Of a DNA stretch of 43,449 nucleotides, positions 42,401-43,449 are shown in pieces; position 1 is the first letter of the stretch; each line of letters begins with the position of its first letter. This stretch comes from Candidatus Nomurabacteria bacterium. Lineage in GTDB: Bacteria; Patescibacteriota; Minisyncoccia; Phycocordibacterales; UBA9973. The notes beneath the pieces were generated by a model. It saw nothing but the letters and a program-made list of their open reading frames with translations, did no database searches and was not told the DNA's origin. The stretch lies in contig CALRAE010000007.1 in NCBI GenBank assembly GCA_943350445.1, forward strand, positions 1 to 43,449, given 5' to 3'. Position numbers and translations under genes: made by a program.

Positions 42401-43449
42401 AACGCTACCGATAATGCAGTCGCGTCGCTTTTATTAATCGATAATGCTGATACATCGGCGACTGGTTCAACTAAGGTCACCGATGCCTTACGTATTACTA
42501 ATTCTGGCGCTATTGCTGATGGTGTACAAACCGCTATCAACATTGCCAGCAGCAGCATTACCACAGATTTTAAACTTCAAAACAGCGCGACGATTGATAA
42601 TGACACTAGTGGCACTATTTTACTTACTGCAACCACAATAAAAACTTCAGGTAATCTAACTGTTGGTACTTCTGGTACAGGTACTATCACTTCTGGCGCG
42701 CTTAATGGTCTAACTCTAGCATCAGCTGCTGATGGTTTCACTGCTGCCGGTGGTACAACAACTTCTCGTACTCTCACTGTGACTGGTGCTGACATTACTA
42801 TTGGTTCTACTATTCAGCCGACTTCATCTGGAGCCTTAACTGTTCAATCAAGTGGTGCTAATGGTCTCACTCTTGATGCTGGGGGAGCAGCAGCTGTAAG
42901 TTTGGGTACTACAAATGCTAGTGCAATTTCAATTGGTCAGACTGGAGTTACTACCACGATCGGTGGGCCTATCACGGCTGATGGTAGTGTCACGCTTTCG
43001 GAAAGTCAGAACCTCACTCTTGCCTCAGGTACTGGCCAATTTAGTCAGACATACTCGAATAGTTCTGCCGGCAACGCTCAAGCGTTAGTTTTCGCCAACA
43101 CAAACTCAGGCGCAGGGGTTACAATTAATGGGATTGATATTACTCCAACTAATAATACTGCGCCATCTTCAGGAACAAACACTGTAAATGTTTTATCCTT
43201 TGAAGCTGGTGCAGGCGGTAACGCTGCAGATAAGACAACCAATGGTATTAACTTTGCTTCAGTTACTGGCTATAAAAATTTCTTAAAAACTCCATCTATC
43301 GTAATTGATTCCTCTGGTAACATTTCTGGCGCTGGCACAATCGGCTCTGGAGCTATTACTTCAACAGGTGCTGTTACAGGAACTTCTCTTTCAGCTGGCT
43401 CTGGAGCCATCTCAGGTGGTGCTGGTTCTTTTACTACTTTGACTTCTAG
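36467..43449 (+). CDS. Giant exported protein with tail-fibre-like repeats (partial)
   Basis: One frame is open from the ATG at 36467 to the window edge, 2,327 codons without a stop; the C-terminus is missing. An N-terminal signal segment (FFLGLFVFGFFLFAFSQNVF, about 16-35) ends in A-V-T. A collagen-like G-x-y stretch lies near residue 139. The rest is Thr, Ser, Gly, Asn and Ala rich with almost no Cys or charge clusters. Recurrent motifs are the tail-fibre types QTLTNKTLTAP, ANGGTG, LPNVTGT and, near residue 1303, VGIGTASPNAKLEI, a segment that often precedes an S74 chaperone domain in phage fibres. The repeats suggest a long beta-structured surface fibre. A promoter lies 12 nt upstream, and the gene follows the murF operon. 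Confidence 0.85.
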   Translation, partial: MRNINKFRIPVKKFFLGLFVFGFFLFAFSQNVFAVTTSTSLKSAFQKYLTPVSPKQNILSASIITSVSLLNNFKNFVEPIVFIPNAPRVTSVVNSSTSTITLPSIVNVAQPATPITESSLLPLLRNLLSKKEIADKLRGPIGLQGATGSQGASAPIVSNPVPFLPIHISYPNSTTGFSGGASANIANLSSNVLTTTTSNITTLNVTGATTLTGSLNVTGIATIPTLAATTGTLDSLTLSYITGSTQCLRVNSSGVVSGTGSDCGSGGGGGTPGGSTTQLQYNNAGSFAGITGATTNGTTLTLVAPVLGTPASGLATNLTGLPLTSGVTGVLPVANGGTNASSAGITAFNNITGYTAAGATGTTSTNLVFSTSPTLVTPVLGVATATSINGLSITSSTGTLTIAASKTLTASNTLTLAGTDSTTMTFPSASDNVVGTTATQTLTSKTLSSPTVTGSITGSGSPTITNFGTINGATLSGGSLTGGTFSGGTISGGTLSGTVLNGTGSFTLTGGTGANQTLRLISTSNTTKGGIEFFSSSNNITSAGVLTVAGGLKSAATSNQIVLQSSGVTGTITWTPTTSNKTLTIPNVTGTAITTGNLTDITTTGTISSGIWNATAINPQFGGTGIDTSGSTGIATVSGGSWSFISSIGPTQGGTGVTSVTTGDLLFGSGIDTWANLPVGSNGQCLSVASSGLPTWGSCNPGSVNAPVDATYLTLSNNSTLTAERVATAGTNISLSDTGADGTLTIATINAPTFDSINLAASSSQLVFDSGGAAPGTLTWSPTGSAKTITLPDATDTVVLAAFAQTLNNKILTAPEINGVVTTSSTLTLPNFTSNNITASDNSKTISGFGTINGATLSGGTLSGGNISGGTLTATSLAGTGSFTITGGTQASETLRLISTSDGTKGAIQFFDSTNTIDSSGNLALAGVIKSAATSNQIVLQDGGITGTITWTPTTSNKTLTIPNATDTLVVQNLAQTLTTKTFRDVTIFDTSTATDDRLKILVANTGADQFDGTITNADLTANHTYTLPNVTGTIATLNGGQTFTSATWNGTTIAVANGGTGATTLASNGVVLGNGTSAVNVTTAGSANQVLRVPGAGGAPAFGAIDIAQSAAVTGILGVTNGGTGLNTIASGSILYATSANTLTAQGLNSTLAVSGGNLGVVADTSTQKVGVSNNSLTVTGTRKQLNFIPGSNVSLSVTDDNTNNKVDVTITATGAPASSALWSGSTNPDANLALSMAAFTNTFTWNDATGSNDLFKLTDTTNNTGNGNLLNLTTASNSALKPFYVSAAGVETIATTAGGKVGIGTASPNAKLEITSGDANALRINPFNTSAGNTGEIQFMELAANGTNYVGFKSPDSITTNKVWTLPNVDGSSGDVLATNGSGVLSWSAAGTAAPSNARYITLATNGTLGAEEVLVGTTNKIVVTPSNSDGGNVTLNIGTDVVTLTDTQTLTNKTLTAPKIANTGFIADANGNELIIFNTTASAVNEITLANAATTTNPTITASGGDTNIGVNLNLKATGNLVLGSTTANSDKIGFAPNTGGAATFTGTITTADLTGTNRTYTFPDSSGTVTLLGNTTTGSGSTIVLGTSPTLASPAINGTVSTTGLTMPSFTASGNITGSLSPTISGILTYNGATLSGGTLSGGTYAANAITGTTAGGADFVITGGSSASSTLTLKSTSGSTPGAIQFFTSANNISSANNLTIGNNITSTSGQLKLLATSNQMVLGTTNTVTISSTAPSTSRTFTIPDFGSNDTFVGVAATQTLTAKTLTSPTITGATITTGTINSTPIGNITPSTGEFTTLSSTGVTTLGNNSSTVQVNSNIWDVSTGGAISGLTGYTQGSGNFAFSGTGTFQTGTGAVTVNGASTFNENVAIAANKNLSFTSGTGQFIQTFAGTTTTAAAITANSLTTGTAFAVTARSNPASATTVRPILFDITNGNATSAATINGVQLDFTNNPTVAGNTENVLRIQNQATSNATDNAVASLLLIDNADTSATGSTKVTDALRITNSGAIADGVQTAINIASSSITTDFKLQNSATIDNDTSGTILLTATTIKTSGNLTVGTSGTGTITSGALNGLTLASAADGFTAAGGTTTSRTLTVTGADITIGSTIQPTSSGALTVQSSGANGLTLDAGGAAAVSLGTTNASAISIGQTGVTTTIGGPITADGSVTLSESQNLTLASGTGQFSQTYSNSSAGNAQALVFANTNSGAGVTINGIDITPTNNTAPSSGTNTVNVLSFEAGAGGNAADKTTNGINFASVTGYKNFLKTPSIVIDSSGNISGAGTIGSGAITSTGAVTGTSLSAGSGAISGGAGSFTTLTS
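36881..36925 (+). repeat. Collagen-like Gly-x-y segment
   Basis: Five consecutive G-x-y triplets (GPIGLQGATGSQGAS) encode residues 139-153 of the giant protein. Bacterial fibre proteins use such segments for trimerisation. Confidence 0.7.
37859..41735 (+). repeat. Three copies of a ~125-residue module in the giant protein
   Basis: Copy 1 (about 37859-38237) and copy 2 (about 39010-39370) share the same order: GTINGATLSGG, ISGGTL, GTGSFT(L/I)TGGT, TLRLISTS, KSAATSNQIVLQ, then TITWTPTTSNKTLTIPN. A diverged third copy spans about 41350-41735 (YNGATLSGGTLSGGT, then SSASSTLTLKSTS, ATSNQMVLGTTN, STSRTFTIPD). Copies 1 and 2 are about 1.15 kb apart. The QTLT-x-K-T motif occurs five times (near 37780, 38880, 39395, 40816 and 41757). 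Confidence 0.75.

Noticed and set aside
36553-42795. Many minus-strand frames rich in Val and Pro opposite the giant gene
   Set aside because: They are shadows of the repetitive Thr/Gly/Ser codons on the plus strand, where one uninterrupted frame with a signal peptide covers everything.
43441-43449. TAG at the very end as the stop of the giant gene
   Set aside because: It is out of frame: in the frame from 36467 the last codons are ACT TCT, with AG left over, so the gene continues beyond the window.

Overview
The window looks like a chromosomal stretch of a Candidate Phyla Radiation bacterium (Patescibacteria, most likely the Parcubacteria group). The basis is low GC, short intergenic gaps, a reduced and rearranged division/cell-wall (dcw) cluster, housekeeping genes with few biosynthetic genes, many start codons without a Shine-Dalgarno sequence, and a very large Ser/Thr/Gly/Asn-rich exported protein. 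This is inference from gene content; there is no 16S rRNA in the window.

Layout. (1) 1-9.3 kb is housekeeping: a one-helix membrane protein, tRNA-Phe, then a minus-strand run of tRNA-Val, a JAMM/MPN-like protein, tsaD, valS, a PrsW-type protease and an Hsp20 chaperone. A plus-strand PaaX/Cas2-fold regulator follows, then a sugar-1-phosphate nucleotidyltransferase with glutamate dehydrogenase, a family-4 uracil-DNA glycosylase and, at 9.4-10.3 kb, a delta-9-type fatty acid desaturase. (2) About 10.5-21.9 kb is a probable integrative element. Its minus-strand defence operon is HTH regulator, type III Mod, type III Res, a 45-residue ORF and a HEPN-motif protein. Its plus-strand half holds an unknown protein, a DUF5659-like protein, a P-loop ATPase, a terminase-small-subunit-like protein, a zinc-ribbon protein, a small unknown protein and a large serine recombinase. 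The recombinase gene ends inside an oppositely oriented tRNA-Glu gene, which marks one end of the element. (3) 22-26.2 kb holds a secreted seven-bladed propeller, thioredoxin reductase and three small orphan genes of higher GC, each with structured flanking RNA. (4) 26.2-36.4 kb is the division/cell-wall core: ftsZ, ftsA, ybeY and rpsU leftward; greA, lysS, mraZ, rsmH, an ftsL-like gene, ftsI and murF rightward. (5) 36.5 kb to the end is one open frame of more than 2,327 codons. It encodes an exported protein built from phage-tail-fibre-like repeats and continues beyond the window.

How the parts work together. The rightward group makes the septal peptidoglycan machinery under a promoter carrying MraZ-type repeats; the leftward group supplies FtsA and FtsZ. 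The R-M/HEPN operon looks like a defence island carried by the recombinase. The giant protein is a candidate surface fibre for attachment to a host or prey cell.

The most useful new observations are: the tail-fibre-like giant protein; the HEPN plus 45-residue pair behind a type III R-M system; a recurring ATG-NNN-ATG start in five element genes; -10 boxes only 7-12 nt from start codons, which implies leaderless mRNAs; interlocked divergent rpsU/greA promoters; a tRNA-Val whose 3' end lies one base from a start codon; and three self-contained, structured, GC-richer small-gene units.
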